DNA of 64,000 nt from an uncultured Collinsella sp. (GTDB taxonomy: Bacteria > Actinomycetota > Coriobacteriia > Coriobacteriales > Coriobacteriaceae): positions 1-64,000 of the forward strand of contig CAAEDE010000069.1 in NCBI GenBank assembly GCA_900754525.1. The letters are read 5' to 3'. The notes beneath the pieces are model-generated. The model ran no database searches. It was given only the letters and a program-made list of their open reading frames with translations, and was not told the origin of the DNA. Position numbers and translations under genes: made by a program. Shown piece by piece: positions 8,232-17,426 of this stretch (its first letter is position 1; each line of letters starts with the position of its first letter).

Positions 8232-9133
8232 TCTCGCTTGTCGTTGCTGCCGTCTTGCTGTTGATTCATGCGCTGGTTTGCCTGATACTGTGGACGCTCA
8301 TGAAGCTGGGCCTGCTGCCGGTGCGCGGGCACATGCTGGCTGTGATAGTGCTGGTGCCGCTCTGGGGCCCGTTGCTGGTGGTTCTGCTATCGGTCCGCAG
8401 CGCGATGTTTGGCGAGGGGCTGAAAGAGTCAGCGCTGGAGTCGCTGCGCTTCAACGACGACCTGCATCGTAGTATGTCGGTACCGAGTGGCGAGGACGAT
8501 GCAGGCGTAGTGCCGCTCGAGGAGGCGCTCATCGTCAATGACCCGGCATACCGGCGCCGCCTAATGCTCTCCATGCTCACCGAGGAGCCCGACGCGTACC
8601 TGGCGCAGCTGCAGGCGGCTAAGCTTAACGACGACGTAGAGGTGGCGCACTATGCCGCGACGGCGGTGGCGCAGATCTCCAAGGAGTCCGACCTTAAGCT
8701 TCAGCAGCTGGAGCGTGCCTTTAAGACGGACCCGAATGCGCAAAACCTCAACGAATACTGCGATTTTCTTGGTGAATATTTGGGCTCTGGTTTGGCTGAG
8801 GGGCGCGTGGCTCAGATTCAGCGCCAACAGTACGCGCGCCTGCTTGCGCGTCGCTGCGAGCGCGAAGACACTTTTGAGCTGCGCATTCGATACGCGACGG
8901 CGCTGGCCGATGTCGGACAGATCGACGAGGCGCAGGCCGTGATCGACCAGCTGGTGCTCGACGTGCCCGAGGAGCAGGAGGTTTGGATGCTTTGCCTGCG
9001 CCTGGCCGTGATGCGCCGCGATGGTGACGAGGTCCACCGTGTGATCGATGCGATTGACAAGCAACATGTGTATTTGAGCGCCGACAACCGCGAAAAGTTG
9101 GCGTTTTGGCGCGACGGGGAGGAGGCCAGATGA
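8228..9133 (+). CDS. pelE: PelE-like membrane protein with helical repeats
   Basis: A 301-aa protein with two membrane helices in the first ~60 residues is followed by an acidic linker and an all-helical TPR-like region (~95-300), which is the plan of PelE. PelE is taken to join PelD and other inner-membrane Pel proteins in the synthase complex. The TTG start overlaps the pelD stop by 4 nt, implying translational coupling. Primary sequence alone is weak; the call relies on topology and on its place between PelD and the DUF2194 protein. Confidence 0.7.
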   Translation: MISLVVAAVLLLIHALVCLILWTLMKLGLLPVRGHMLAVIVLVPLWGPLLVVLLSVRSAMFGEGLKESALESLRFNDDLHRSMSVPSGEDDAGVVPLEEALIVNDPAYRRRLMLSMLTEEPDAYLAQLQAAKLNDDVEVAHYAATAVAQISKESDLKLQQLERAFKTDPNAQNLNEYCDFLGEYLGSGLAEGRVAQIQRQQYARLLARRCEREDTFELRIRYATALADVGQIDEAQAVIDQLVLDVPEEQEVWMLCLRLAVMRRDGDEVHRVIDAIDKQHVYLSADNREKLAFWRDGEEAR

Positions 9134-11010
9134 GCGTGGCGCAACATATCCGCGACCGTGCAGGGCGCTTTCGTTGGATGGGACTCCTCGTGGTGTGGGC
9201 GGTCTTTATTGCCATGGCCGCCGTGCTGCTGGTGGAGCGTGCCGGCGTGCAGTACAGCGCTGGACAGCACAAGCTGGGCATGCTCGCCGCCAACGACGCG
9301 GTGCCGGCCTCCTTGGCAATCTTTGGCCAAAAGCCCACGTGCCTGGTCATTACCGATTCCGATCAAGCTGGCGTCGAGGACGTAAAGGAACAGTTCGACC
9401 AGATCCTGCTCGACATGAAGATCGCCCATCGCGATGTTGATATTGCCACCGACGGTGCGGATGCGATTCCCTCGCTCACGTCGTTTGATCGCGTGATTGT
9501 GCTTATGCCCTCGCTTGACGGACTGGGTACGCATCTGACCGATCTGATGAGTTGGGTGAGTGCTGGCGGTTCGCTTATGCTCGCTATGCCGCCGGATAAC
9601 TCGAGCTATCTGCAAGTGATTGCTTCCAAGCTTGGGATCGAATCTGCCGGATATGACTATGTAAAAGCCGAAAGCATTGTGCCGAGCGAGGACTTTATGC
9701 TGGGCGGGGGAGAGCGCTACGAGCTCTCGGACCCCTTCGATTCTTCGCTTTCGGTTTCATTGCGCGAAACGGCGCACGTCTGGGCAAGGACCGGTGACGC
9801 GGGCACGCCGCTCATTTGGTCTAACGATTGCGGCAGTGGTCACACCGTGGTGTGCAACATTGGCATTTACGACAAGGTCATGCGTGGGTTCTATGCTTCG
9901 GCCATAAGCTTGCTGGGTGATGCCACGGCCTATCCGGTCATCAACAGCGCCGTGTTCTATTTGGACGACTTTCCTAGCCCCGTGCCCTCGGGCGATGGTA
10001 CTTATATCAAGCATGACTACGGCCTTTCCATTGCCGATTTTTACACCAAGGTCTGGTGGCCCGATCTGCAAAAGCTCGCGCAAAAATACGGCATTCGCTA
10101 TACCGGCGTGATGATCGAAAACTACGAGGACGCGGTCAACCAGACCGAGCCCGCGCGCCAACCCGATACCACGCAGTTCCGCTATTTTGGCGGCATGCTG
10201 CTGCAGATGGGCGGAGAGCTGGGCTTTCACGGCTACAACCATCAGCCTCTGGCGCTCTGGGATACCGACTATGGCACGCTGTACGTCTACAAGACCTGGA
10301 AGAACAAAGAGACGCTTGTCGCTTCGCTTAACGAACTTATCGCGTTTCAAGACGAGGTCCTGCCCAACGCTCATGGCTCGGTCTACGTGCCACCGTCGAA
10401 TATCCTTTCGGCCCGCGCGCGCCAGATTATCGGCACCGACGTTCCGCGCATTAAGACTATTGCTAGTACGTACTTTGAGGACGGTACCGACCTGCCGTAC
10501 GTGCAGGAGTTTGGCGTGGCGAGCGATGGCATTGTGGAGCAGCCGCGCATTGTCTCGGGCGGCATGGTCGACGATTCCTATATGCGCCTGGCAGCCGTGT
10601 CCGAACTCAACATGCACTACGTGAGTACGCACTTTATGCACCCGGACGACCTGCTCGATCCCGATCGCGGCGCCAAGGAGGGCTGGGAAGTCTACAAGGG
10701 CGGCCTGACCGACTACCTGGACTGGCTTACCAAGTCTGCGCCCGACCTGCGTCGCCAGACCGGCTCGGAATGCTCGGGCGCCATTCAGCGCTTTTCGTCG
10801 GTTACGGTGAGCGTGGATACCAGTGCAGATGCCTGGACGCTCAGCCTGGGCAATTTCCACGACGAGGCGTGGCTCATGTTCCGCGCCAATAATGGCGAGC
10901 CGGGTGCGGTGACGGGTGGCGAACTGACGCACCTTACGGGCAATCTGTATCTGCTCAAGGCAAATGATAAGACCGTGACGATCGAGCGCAAGGAGGGTGG
11001 CGATAAATGA
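9130..11010 (+). CDS. DUF2194 / PelA-type polysaccharide deacetylase, membrane-anchored
   Basis: The product is 626 aa. ATG 9130 overlaps the pelE stop (ATGA) and has GGGGAGGAGG before it. One membrane helix (~17-39) anchors an extracellular part. Next come an alpha/beta domain (~75-190) and a NodB-like deacetylase core. Likely metal ligands are the Asp pair in LDDFP (279-280) and the His pair in HGYNH (367, 371). A later His pair in THFMHPDD (501, 504) may help catalysis. It probably removes acetyl groups from the Pel polymer. No separate glycoside-hydrolase domain typical of PelA is evident here or nearby. Confidence 0.8.
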   Translation: MSVAQHIRDRAGRFRWMGLLVVWAVFIAMAAVLLVERAGVQYSAGQHKLGMLAANDAVPASLAIFGQKPTCLVITDSDQAGVEDVKEQFDQILLDMKIAHRDVDIATDGADAIPSLTSFDRVIVLMPSLDGLGTHLTDLMSWVSAGGSLMLAMPPDNSSYLQVIASKLGIESAGYDYVKAESIVPSEDFMLGGGERYELSDPFDSSLSVSLRETAHVWARTGDAGTPLIWSNDCGSGHTVVCNIGIYDKVMRGFYASAISLLGDATAYPVINSAVFYLDDFPSPVPSGDGTYIKHDYGLSIADFYTKVWWPDLQKLAQKYGIRYTGVMIENYEDAVNQTEPARQPDTTQFRYFGGMLLQMGGELGFHGYNHQPLALWDTDYGTLYVYKTWKNKETLVASLNELIAFQDEVLPNAHGSVYVPPSNILSARARQIIGTDVPRIKTIASTYFEDGTDLPYVQEFGVASDGIVEQPRIVSGGMVDDSYMRLAAVSELNMHYVSTHFMHPDDLLDPDRGAKEGWEVYKGGLTDYLDWLTKSAPDLRRQTGSECSGAIQRFSSVTVSVDTSADAWTLSLGNFHDEAWLMFRANNGEPGAVTGGELTHLTGNLYLLKANDKTVTIERKEGGDK

Positions 11011-12434
11011 GAATCTGCTTGGTACTCGAGGGTTGCTACCCCTATGTGCACGGCGGCGTATCTACCTGGATGCATGGCTACATTACGGCCATGCCCGAGC
11101 ACGAGTTTGTGCTGTGGGTGATCGGCGCGCATGCTGCCGACCGTGGCAAGTTTGTCTACGAGCTGCCCGGCAACGTGGTCGAGGTGCACGAGGTGTTCCT
11201 GGACGATGCCCTGCGGCTTTCGGGCGAGCAACATGAAGCCAGTTTTAACGACCGTGAGCGCGAGGCGCTACGCCGTCTGGTGTCGCTCTCCAATCCGGAT
11301 TGGGATGTTCTGTTCGATATCTTCCACCGCCGTCGCGTGCATCCGCTCTCGTTTTTGCAGAGCCGCACGTTTATGGATATCTTTCGCGACGTGTGCCTGG
11401 CCGAGTATCCCTACACGCCCTTTGCCGATGCATTTCACACCATGCGCTCCATGTTGCTGCCCGTGCTCTACCTGTTGGGAAGCGAGGTGCCGGTGGCCGA
11501 TGTGTACCATGCCATCTCGACCGGCTACGGTGGCCTGCTCGCCTGCCTGGGCTCAAGCGTTCACCATGCGCCGGTGCTGCTGACCGAGCATGGCATCTAT
11601 ACCCGCGAGCGCGAGGAAGAGATCATTCGCGCCGATTGGGTGGTGCCGTCGTTTAAGGACCGCTGGATTCGCTTTTTCTACCTGCTTTCGGAGGAGATCT
11701 ACCGCCGCGCCTTCCGCGTGACGAGTTTGTTCCATAATGCCCGCAAGACGCAGATTGATATGGGCTGCGATGCGGACAAATGCCTGGTCATCCCCAACGG
11801 CATCCAGTTCGACCGCTTTAAGGGCATTCCCTTAAAGCCCGATGACGGCTGGATGGACATTGGCGCGGTGGTGCGCCTGGCGCCCATCAAGGATGTCAAG
11901 ACCATGATTTATGCCTTCTTTGAGCTGCACGAGCGCCTGCCCAAGGTGCGCCTGCACATCATGGGCGGCGTGGACGACGAGGAGTACGGCGCCGAGTGCC
12001 ACGCGCTGGTCGAAACCCTGGGCGTGCGCGACCTGATCTTTACCGGCCGCGTCAACGTGGTCGAGTACATGGAAAAGCTCGACTTTACCATTTTGACGAG
12101 CATTTCCGAGGGCCAGCCGCTCAGCGTGCTGGAGTCGCTTGCAGCGCGCCGTCCCTGCGTGACGACCGAGGTGGGCTGCTGTCGCGAGCTTCTCGAAGGC
12201 GCCCCGGGCGACGACTTTGGCGTGGCGGGTTTTGTGACGCCGCCTATGTATCGCAAGGGCTTGGCCGATGCCATGGAACGCATGTGCACAAGCCGCGCTC
12301 GTCGCATTGAGATGGGGGAGCGCGGCCAGCGTCGCGTTGCCACGTACTTCTTGCACGAGCAGATGCTCGCCAACTATCGCGCGCTGTACGACGAGACGGC
12401 GCAAGCGTTTGACCTGCCCAGAGAGGGGGAGTAG
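11007..12434 (+). CDS. pelF: PelF-like GT4 glycosyltransferase
   Basis: This is the cytoplasmic polymerising glycosyltransferase of the Pel system, 475 aa. The N-terminus carries the PelF signature (EGCYPYVHGGVSTWMHGYI). The C-terminal Rossmann domain has the GT4 E-x7-E motif (Glu368 and Glu376 in SEGQPLSVLE). In characterised PelF proteins the donor is a UDP-HexNAc sugar; this is family knowledge, not visible here. ATGA overlap with the preceding gene indicates tight coupling. Confidence 0.92.
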   Translation: MRICLVLEGCYPYVHGGVSTWMHGYITAMPEHEFVLWVIGAHAADRGKFVYELPGNVVEVHEVFLDDALRLSGEQHEASFNDREREALRRLVSLSNPDWDVLFDIFHRRRVHPLSFLQSRTFMDIFRDVCLAEYPYTPFADAFHTMRSMLLPVLYLLGSEVPVADVYHAISTGYGGLLACLGSSVHHAPVLLTEHGIYTREREEEIIRADWVVPSFKDRWIRFFYLLSEEIYRRAFRVTSLFHNARKTQIDMGCDADKCLVIPNGIQFDRFKGIPLKPDDGWMDIGAVVRLAPIKDVKTMIYAFFELHERLPKVRLHIMGGVDDEEYGAECHALVETLGVRDLIFTGRVNVVEYMEKLDFTILTSISEGQPLSVLESLAARRPCVTTEVGCCRELLEGAPGDDFGVAGFVTPPMYRKGLADAMERMCTSRARRIEMGERGQRRVATYFLHEQMLANYRALYDETAQAFDLPREGE

Positions 12435-12437
12435 CCG

Positions 12438-13982
12438 GTGGCCGGAATCGGTTTTGAGCTCAAGCGCCTGTTTAGGCGCAAGGGTCTGTTTGCCACGATG
12501 CGCGCCTATGGCTACGCTGGCATTGTGTGCACGGGCCCCATGCTGCTGGGCGTGCTGCTCCAGGTGGGTATCTTGGTGCTGTGCGGTCTGTGGGGCGTGG
12601 GCCGAGCCAACCAAGATCTGCTGGTGTGCATGGTGACCTATACGCTGCTGGCGTCGCTCACGCTCACGAGTTTTTTCTCTATGCCGGTCACGCGCTTTTT
12701 GGCTGATATGTTGTTTGCCGAGCGCGAGGACGAGATTCTGCCCTCGTTTTGGGGCTCCAATGCTGTCATGCTCGTTGCGGGCACGGTGCTCTACGGCGTC
12801 TTTTTGCTGTTCTCGGGCGCCACGCTGCTGCAGGGGCTGCTGTGCCTGTGGCTGTTCAACATTATGATCGTCAACTGGAACGGCATGAGTTGCCTCACGG
12901 CCATCAAGGATTACCGCGGTATCCTGTGCAGCTTTGCGGCTGCCATTGGCGTGGCGTGCCTGTGCGCCCTGGCCGCGCTGGCGCTGGGTCTGCCGCCGGT
13001 CGAGGGCCTTTTGGCGTCAATTGCTCTGGGCTACGGCGTCATGCTCGCCTGGGACGTGGTGCTGCTGTACCGGTATTTTCCGCAGAGCGACCGCAGCCCC
13101 TGGCTCTTTTTGCGGTGGCTTGATCAGTTTATGCCGTTGGCGCTCACGGGCTTGTTCACCAACCTGGGCCTCTTTGCGCATTTGGTGATAATTTGGGCCG
13201 GTCCCATTGGCGTGCAGGTCAAGGGCTTGTTTTATGGTGCGCCCTACCACGATGTGCCGGCGCTTATCGCGTTTTTGACGATCCTGGTCACGTCCGTCAA
13301 CTTTGTGGTCTCGGTCGAGGTCAATTTCTATCCGCGCTACCGCGACTACTACAGCCTGTTCAACGACGGTGGCGTGGTGGGCGACATTGTGGTGGCCGAG
13401 GAGGAAATGCTTGCCACGCTAAACCGAGAACTGCGGTTTTGTGCGCTCAAACAGTTGTTTGTGACCGCGGCGGTCATTTCGCTCGAGACCACGGTGCTCT
13501 CAGCCCTACCGTTGGGCTTTAACAACCTGATGCACGGGTATTTTCGCACGCTGTGCGTGGGCTATGGCCTGTATGCCGTGGGCAATACGGTGTTGCTCAT
13601 CTTGCTGTACTTTACCGACTACAAGGGGGCCGTGCTGGCCTCGGGGCTGTTTGCTGGTGTGGCCGGGCTGGCGACTGCCGTTTCTCTGCTCTTGCCGCAG
13701 CAGTTTTACGGCTTTGGCTTTTTGTTGGGTGCAGCGGTGTTTTTTATCGTGGCGCTGCTGCGGCTCGATACCTATACCGCCAACTTGCCGTATCGTATCC
13801 TGAGCCAGCAGCCCATTGTGGCGACTGACGAGACGGGCTGGTTTACCGAACTTGGCCGGGTGCTCGACCGTGTTGAGCAACGCTACGAGGCCAAGCGCGT
13901 GGGCGGTGAGCCGCGCAGTGCGTTTGAACGTATGGTGGTTCGCCTGTACCAAAAACATTGGGGAGGTTCTGATGATCGATAA
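12438..13982 (+). CDS. pelG: PelG-like multi-pass membrane protein
   Basis: A 514-aa integral membrane protein with about 12 hydrophobic helices. Its N-terminus (AGIGFELKRLF, then a first helix after TGPMLLG) is typical of PelG, a MOP/flippase-related component that works with PelF to polymerise and export Pel. GTG start, 3 nt after pelF. The end overlaps the next gene by 11 nt. Confidence 0.92.
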   Translation: MAGIGFELKRLFRRKGLFATMRAYGYAGIVCTGPMLLGVLLQVGILVLCGLWGVGRANQDLLVCMVTYTLLASLTLTSFFSMPVTRFLADMLFAEREDEILPSFWGSNAVMLVAGTVLYGVFLLFSGATLLQGLLCLWLFNIMIVNWNGMSCLTAIKDYRGILCSFAAAIGVACLCALAALALGLPPVEGLLASIALGYGVMLAWDVVLLYRYFPQSDRSPWLFLRWLDQFMPLALTGLFTNLGLFAHLVIIWAGPIGVQVKGLFYGAPYHDVPALIAFLTILVTSVNFVVSVEVNFYPRYRDYYSLFNDGGVVGDIVVAEEEMLATLNRELRFCALKQLFVTAAVISLETTVLSALPLGFNNLMHGYFRTLCVGYGLYAVGNTVLLILLYFTDYKGAVLASGLFAGVAGLATAVSLLLPQQFYGFGFLLGAAVFFIVALLRLDTYTANLPYRILSQQPIVATDETGWFTELGRVLDRVEQRYEAKRVGGEPRSAFERMVVRLYQKHWGGSDDR

Positions 13983-15741
13983 GTTGATGTCTCGCCGCTG
14001 CCTGATCGAGGCGGCTGCCGGTGCGCTGTTGCTTTCGGGCTGCTCGTCTCAGGACGAATCCTCGACCAAAAAGGTCAAAAAGCAGGACAAGATTAAAAAG
14101 GCTGAGGCCTCGGGCGAGACCAAGCACCTTCGCGATAAGGACGAGCTGTACGAGGTCTACGACGACTCGGGCATTGTGACCATGTACCTGACGGTCTCGC
14201 GCGGTAACAGCTCCGAGAACACCGATCATAGCTGGGCCGAGATCAATACGTACTCGGTGTATGACTACGCCGACATGGGCGTGATGCGCTATCAGGTAAT
14301 GGGGCTTTTGCAGGCGGGCGACGAAGACGGCCCGGTGGCCGGCGAGGTTGGCTATGGCGAGGAAGCGCCCAATGCTACCGTGCAGGTGCGTGGCCAGACG
14401 TCGAGCGGTTATACGCAGAAGAATTACAAGGTGGAGCTCAAAAAAGGAAAAGGTACCTGGCGCCAGCAGCGTGCGATTGCGCTCAACAAGCACATGGGCG
14501 AGGGTATGCGTTTTCGCAACAAGATGGCCTATGACCTTATCCGCGGGATCCCCCAGATGATGGGCCTGCGCACGCAGTTTGTGCATCTGTGGGTGTGCGA
14601 CCAGACCGAAAAGTCCAACGATACCTTTGAGGACTACGGCCTGTTTACGCAGGTGGAGCAGCTCAACAAGACGGCGCTTAAGGCACATGGCCTGGATAAG
14701 AGCGGGCACCTGTACAAGGTGAACAGCTTTGATTTCCATCGCTACGAGGACACCATTAAGCTTGCCGATGATCCCGACTACAACCAGGCAAGCTTTGAAG
14801 GCATGCTCGAGATTAAGGGCGATACGGACCACACCAAGCTCATCGAGATGCTCGATGCGCTCAACGACGAATCGCAAAAGATCGATGACGTGCTCGACAC
14901 CTACTTTGATACCGAGAACCTGGTCTATTGGTTGGCGTTTCAGATCCTGACGGGCAACTGCGATACGCAGAACCGTAACTGCTATCTGTACAGCCCGCTT
15001 AACTCCAAGGTCTGGTATATCCTGGATTGGGATAACGACGGCATGCTGCGTAAGCTCGAGCTTTCTCTTACCGGGTTTTCGGACTACGCGAGCTGGGAGC
15101 GCGGTGCAAGCAACTACTGGGGCAACGTGCTGTTTAACCGCGCGTTGCGCAGCAAGTCGTTCCGCAGCGAACTCGACCGTGCCGTCAAGGACTTGCGCTC
15201 GTATTTGACCGAGACTCGCCTGAGCAAGATGATCAAGCACTACCGCGAGGTGACTGAATTCCTGGTCTTTGCTTCGCCCGATATCGACAATCTGCCTGTC
15301 ACCAAGGACCAATACGAGCAGATCGCCGCGGCGATTCCCTCCGAGATCGAGGAGAACTACAAGAGCTTTCGCGAGAGTTTTAAAAAGCCCATGCCGTTCT
15401 ACATCGGCGTGCCGCAGATCGATAACGGTAAGCTGCTTATTAATTGGGATGCGTCCTACGACTTTGAGGCGCGTGACATTCGCTACACCGTGGAGCTGGC
15501 GCGCGACTATGCCATAAGCGGTGTGGTCTTTAAGGCCGAGGACGTGCTGCTTCCCGAGGTGACCTGTGATGCGCCCGATACCGGCCAGTATTTTGTGCGC
15601 GTGCGTGCCACCAACTCCGACGACTTTACGCAAGATGCGTTTGACTACTATGTGACCGACGACGGCAAGCACTACGGCATGAAGTGTTTTTACGTGCAGG
15701 ACGGCGGTAAGGTCGTGGAGGACACGTATGAGGAGGGCTAG
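13972..15741 (+). CDS. CotH-kinase-family lipoprotein
   Basis: The product is 589 aa from ATG 13972, which has GGGGAGG upstream; the longer open frame further upstream lacks a site. A lipobox (LLSGC, Cys24) predicts lipidation and exposure outside the membrane. The CotH fold is supported by the nucleotide-binding-like segment VRGQTSSGYTQKNYKVEL (around residue 140) and the metal/catalytic-type DWDND at 352-356. CotH proteins are atypical protein kinases of spore coats and secreted proteins. Here there is no spore context, so a role in modifying cell-surface or matrix components is inferred. It overlaps both neighbours, so it belongs to the Pel operon. Confidence 0.85.
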   Translation: MIDKLMSRRCLIEAAAGALLLSGCSSQDESSTKKVKKQDKIKKAEASGETKHLRDKDELYEVYDDSGIVTMYLTVSRGNSSENTDHSWAEINTYSVYDYADMGVMRYQVMGLLQAGDEDGPVAGEVGYGEEAPNATVQVRGQTSSGYTQKNYKVELKKGKGTWRQQRAIALNKHMGEGMRFRNKMAYDLIRGIPQMMGLRTQFVHLWVCDQTEKSNDTFEDYGLFTQVEQLNKTALKAHGLDKSGHLYKVNSFDFHRYEDTIKLADDPDYNQASFEGMLEIKGDTDHTKLIEMLDALNDESQKIDDVLDTYFDTENLVYWLAFQILTGNCDTQNRNCYLYSPLNSKVWYILDWDNDGMLRKLELSLTGFSDYASWERGASNYWGNVLFNRALRSKSFRSELDRAVKDLRSYLTETRLSKMIKHYREVTEFLVFASPDIDNLPVTKDQYEQIAAAIPSEIEENYKSFRESFKKPMPFYIGVPQIDNGKLLINWDASYDFEARDIRYTVELARDYAISGVVFKAEDVLLPEVTCDAPDTGQYFVRVRATNSDDFTQDAFDYYVTDDGKHYGMKCFYVQDGGKVVEDTYEEG

Positions 15742-16525
15742 CGCGCTGCTTGAGCGCTTGGCGGCTCCGCCTGGCCGTGCCACGCAGGAGCGTTACCGCC
15801 ACGAGCTCAAATATCTCATTAACGAGGGCGAGCACGCCGCGCTTGCCTGTCGCATGGCGCCGGTGTTTAAGCTGGACAAGCATGCGCGGGCGGGCGGTTA
15901 CACCATTCGCAGCCTGTACTTTGACGACTACTGCAACTCGGCCTACGAGGAAAAAGACGCCGGCATTCTCATGCGCAAAAAGTATCGCGTACGCATTTAT
16001 AACGGCAGCGACAAGGTGATTAAGCTCGAGCGCAAAAAGAAGTACGGCAGCTGGATTTACAAGGAGGACGCGCCGCTTACGCGCAGTGAGTTTGAGCAGA
16101 TCCTGGCTGGCGACTACGACTTTTTGCTGAGGAGCCCGCACCAACTCTGCCGCGAGTTCTACATCGAGTGTATCTGTAACATGATGTGCCCGCGGACCAT
16201 CGTGGACTACGAGCGCGAGCCGTGGGTGATGGACGAGGGCACTGTGCGCATTACCTTTGATAGTAACGTGCGTGCGGCGGTGGGGAGCTTTGACATCTTT
16301 GATGCGACACTGCCCGCGCTGCCGGTCCTGGAGCCCGGCAAGCTGGTGATGGAGGTCAAGTTTACCGAGTTTTGCCCGCAGCTGGTGCGCGATATGGTGC
16401 CGCCGGGCGCGGCCGAGCTTACGGCGGTCTCCAAGTACTGCCTGTGTTACGAAAAGACCGCCTACCTGCGCGGTTTTAACTACAGGGATCGGATTTTGAG
16501 AACCGAGGGGATATTTAGACCATGA
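15728..16525 (+). CDS. VTC-domain polyphosphate polymerase-like protein
   Basis: A 265-aa single-domain member of the VTC family (triphosphate-tunnel fold). Basic and acidic strands that line the tunnel are visible: ERYRHELKYLI near 20, YTIRSLYFDD near 55, KYRVRIY and KLERKKKYG near 85-105, and MEVKF near 215. Relatives make polyphosphate from ATP or bind inorganic polyphosphate. It overlaps the CotH gene by 14 nt and the next gene by 4 nt. Bacterial VTC genes often sit with DUF4956 and CotH genes, so these three probably act together. Confidence 0.88.
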   Translation: MRRASALLERLAAPPGRATQERYRHELKYLINEGEHAALACRMAPVFKLDKHARAGGYTIRSLYFDDYCNSAYEEKDAGILMRKKYRVRIYNGSDKVIKLERKKKYGSWIYKEDAPLTRSEFEQILAGDYDFLLRSPHQLCREFYIECICNMMCPRTIVDYEREPWVMDEGTVRITFDSNVRAAVGSFDIFDATLPALPVLEPGKLVMEVKFTEFCPQLVRDMVPPGAAELTAVSKYCLCYEKTAYLRGFNYRDRILRTEGIFRP

Positions 16526-17187
16526 GCACCAGGGACTTTTTTAAGAACTCCGTCTTGGAGGCGTTTGGCCAGGTCGACCCTGCCAAGATCGGCCTTTCGC
16601 TGCTCGTGGCGCTCGCCATGGGCATCCTGATCTATTACGTCTATAAGCGCTTTTTTACCGGCGTGGTGTATTCGCGTAGCTTTGCCGTGACGCTCGTGGG
16701 CATGTGCGTGCTTACCTGCATGGTCACGCTCGCGATCTCGACGAACGTGGTCATCTCGCTCGGTATGGTCGGTGCTTTGTCCATCGTGCGTTATCGTACG
16801 GCGGTCAAGGACCCGCTCGACCTGCTGTATTTGTTTTGGGCCATTACCACGGGCATTACGGCCGGCGCCGGCATGTATGCGCTCGTGGGACTCACGGCGG
16901 TGGTGATCGTGGTGATGATCGCCAGCTTTGCGAGCCACCAGGATAAGGCGCGCGTGTACATGATGGTCATCCACTACACGGGCCAGACCACCGGCGACGA
17001 TATCGTGCGTGCATTTGGGCGCACCAAATTCACCGTCAAGTCCAAGACGATGCGCGGTGATAAGGTCGAGATGGCCGTCGAGGTGTTCTCGGATGGCGTT
17101 GATATGCCCTATGCCGACGCCATTCGCGCGCTCGACGGAGTGGAGGACCTAACGCTCATCCAGTACAACGGCGAGTACCACGGCTGA
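16522..17187 (+). CDS. DUF4956 membrane protein
   Basis: The product is 221 aa. About four membrane helices (~20-45, 50-75, 78-95, 105-135) surround the family signature SLGMVGALSIVRYRTAVKDP, followed by a cytosolic alpha/beta C-terminal domain. The biochemical role of DUF4956 is unknown; its constant pairing with VTC polymerases suggests a channel or regulator for polyphosphate handling. ATGA overlap with the VTC gene makes it the last gene of the operon. Confidence 0.88.
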   Translation: MSTRDFFKNSVLEAFGQVDPAKIGLSLLVALAMGILIYYVYKRFFTGVVYSRSFAVTLVGMCVLTCMVTLAISTNVVISLGMVGALSIVRYRTAVKDPLDLLYLFWAITTGITAGAGMYALVGLTAVVIVVMIASFASHQDKARVYMMVIHYTGQTTGDDIVRAFGRTKFTVKSKTMRGDKVEMAVEVFSDGVDMPYADAIRALDGVEDLTLIQYNGEYHG

Positions 17188-17193
17188 CTATGT

Positions 17194-17217
17194 TCCGGCG
17201 TTTTAACAAACGCCGGA
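17194..17217 (+). terminator. hairpin after the Pel operon
   Basis: A perfect 10-bp stem (17194-17203 with 17208-17217, loop TAAC) lies 7 nt after the DUF4956 stop. No T-run follows, so termination efficiency is uncertain. Confidence 0.5.
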
Positions 17218-17232
17218 CTGCTCGACGCTGCG

Positions 17233-17330
17233 CGGGCATCTGCCGGGCGATCTGCCGCTCAAGCCGTCGCTCGCGTACATAAAGTACGCTTCGCTCTTCT
17301 TTCGCAGCACCTCGCCACGGCAGCTGCCCG
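17233..17330. repeat. structured intergenic element
   Basis: A 13-nt arm (17233-17245) pairs with 17318-17330 with one mismatch. Inside, GCGTAC (17273-17278) pairs with GTACGC (17284-17289) around ATAAA. The layout, with the central AC-TAA-GT, recalls the larger hairpin upstream of leuS (25029-25146), so it may be a dispersed repeat family. Confidence 0.45.
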
Positions 17331-17397
17331 CTCGCTGACGTTTGCTCGACCTGAGTGGGCCGATTTGGTTCGCATGCCGTCTTCACGGGTATCATGG

Positions 17398-17411
17398 TGA
17401 AAGCGATTTCA
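17398..17411. promoter_or_regulatory. LacI-type operator at the regulator gene
   Basis: TGAAAGCGATTTCA resembles the 14-bp motif TGAAAACGATTACA found twice before the PTS gene, and is itself nearly palindromic. Its place just before the regulator start suggests autoregulation. Confidence 0.6.
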
Positions 17412-17426
17412 ACGACAGGGGTGCTC

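Noticed and set aside
13816..13971. Longer CotH start inside pelG
   Set aside because: The lipoprotein signal begins at the ATG at 13972, which has a strong ribosome binding site.
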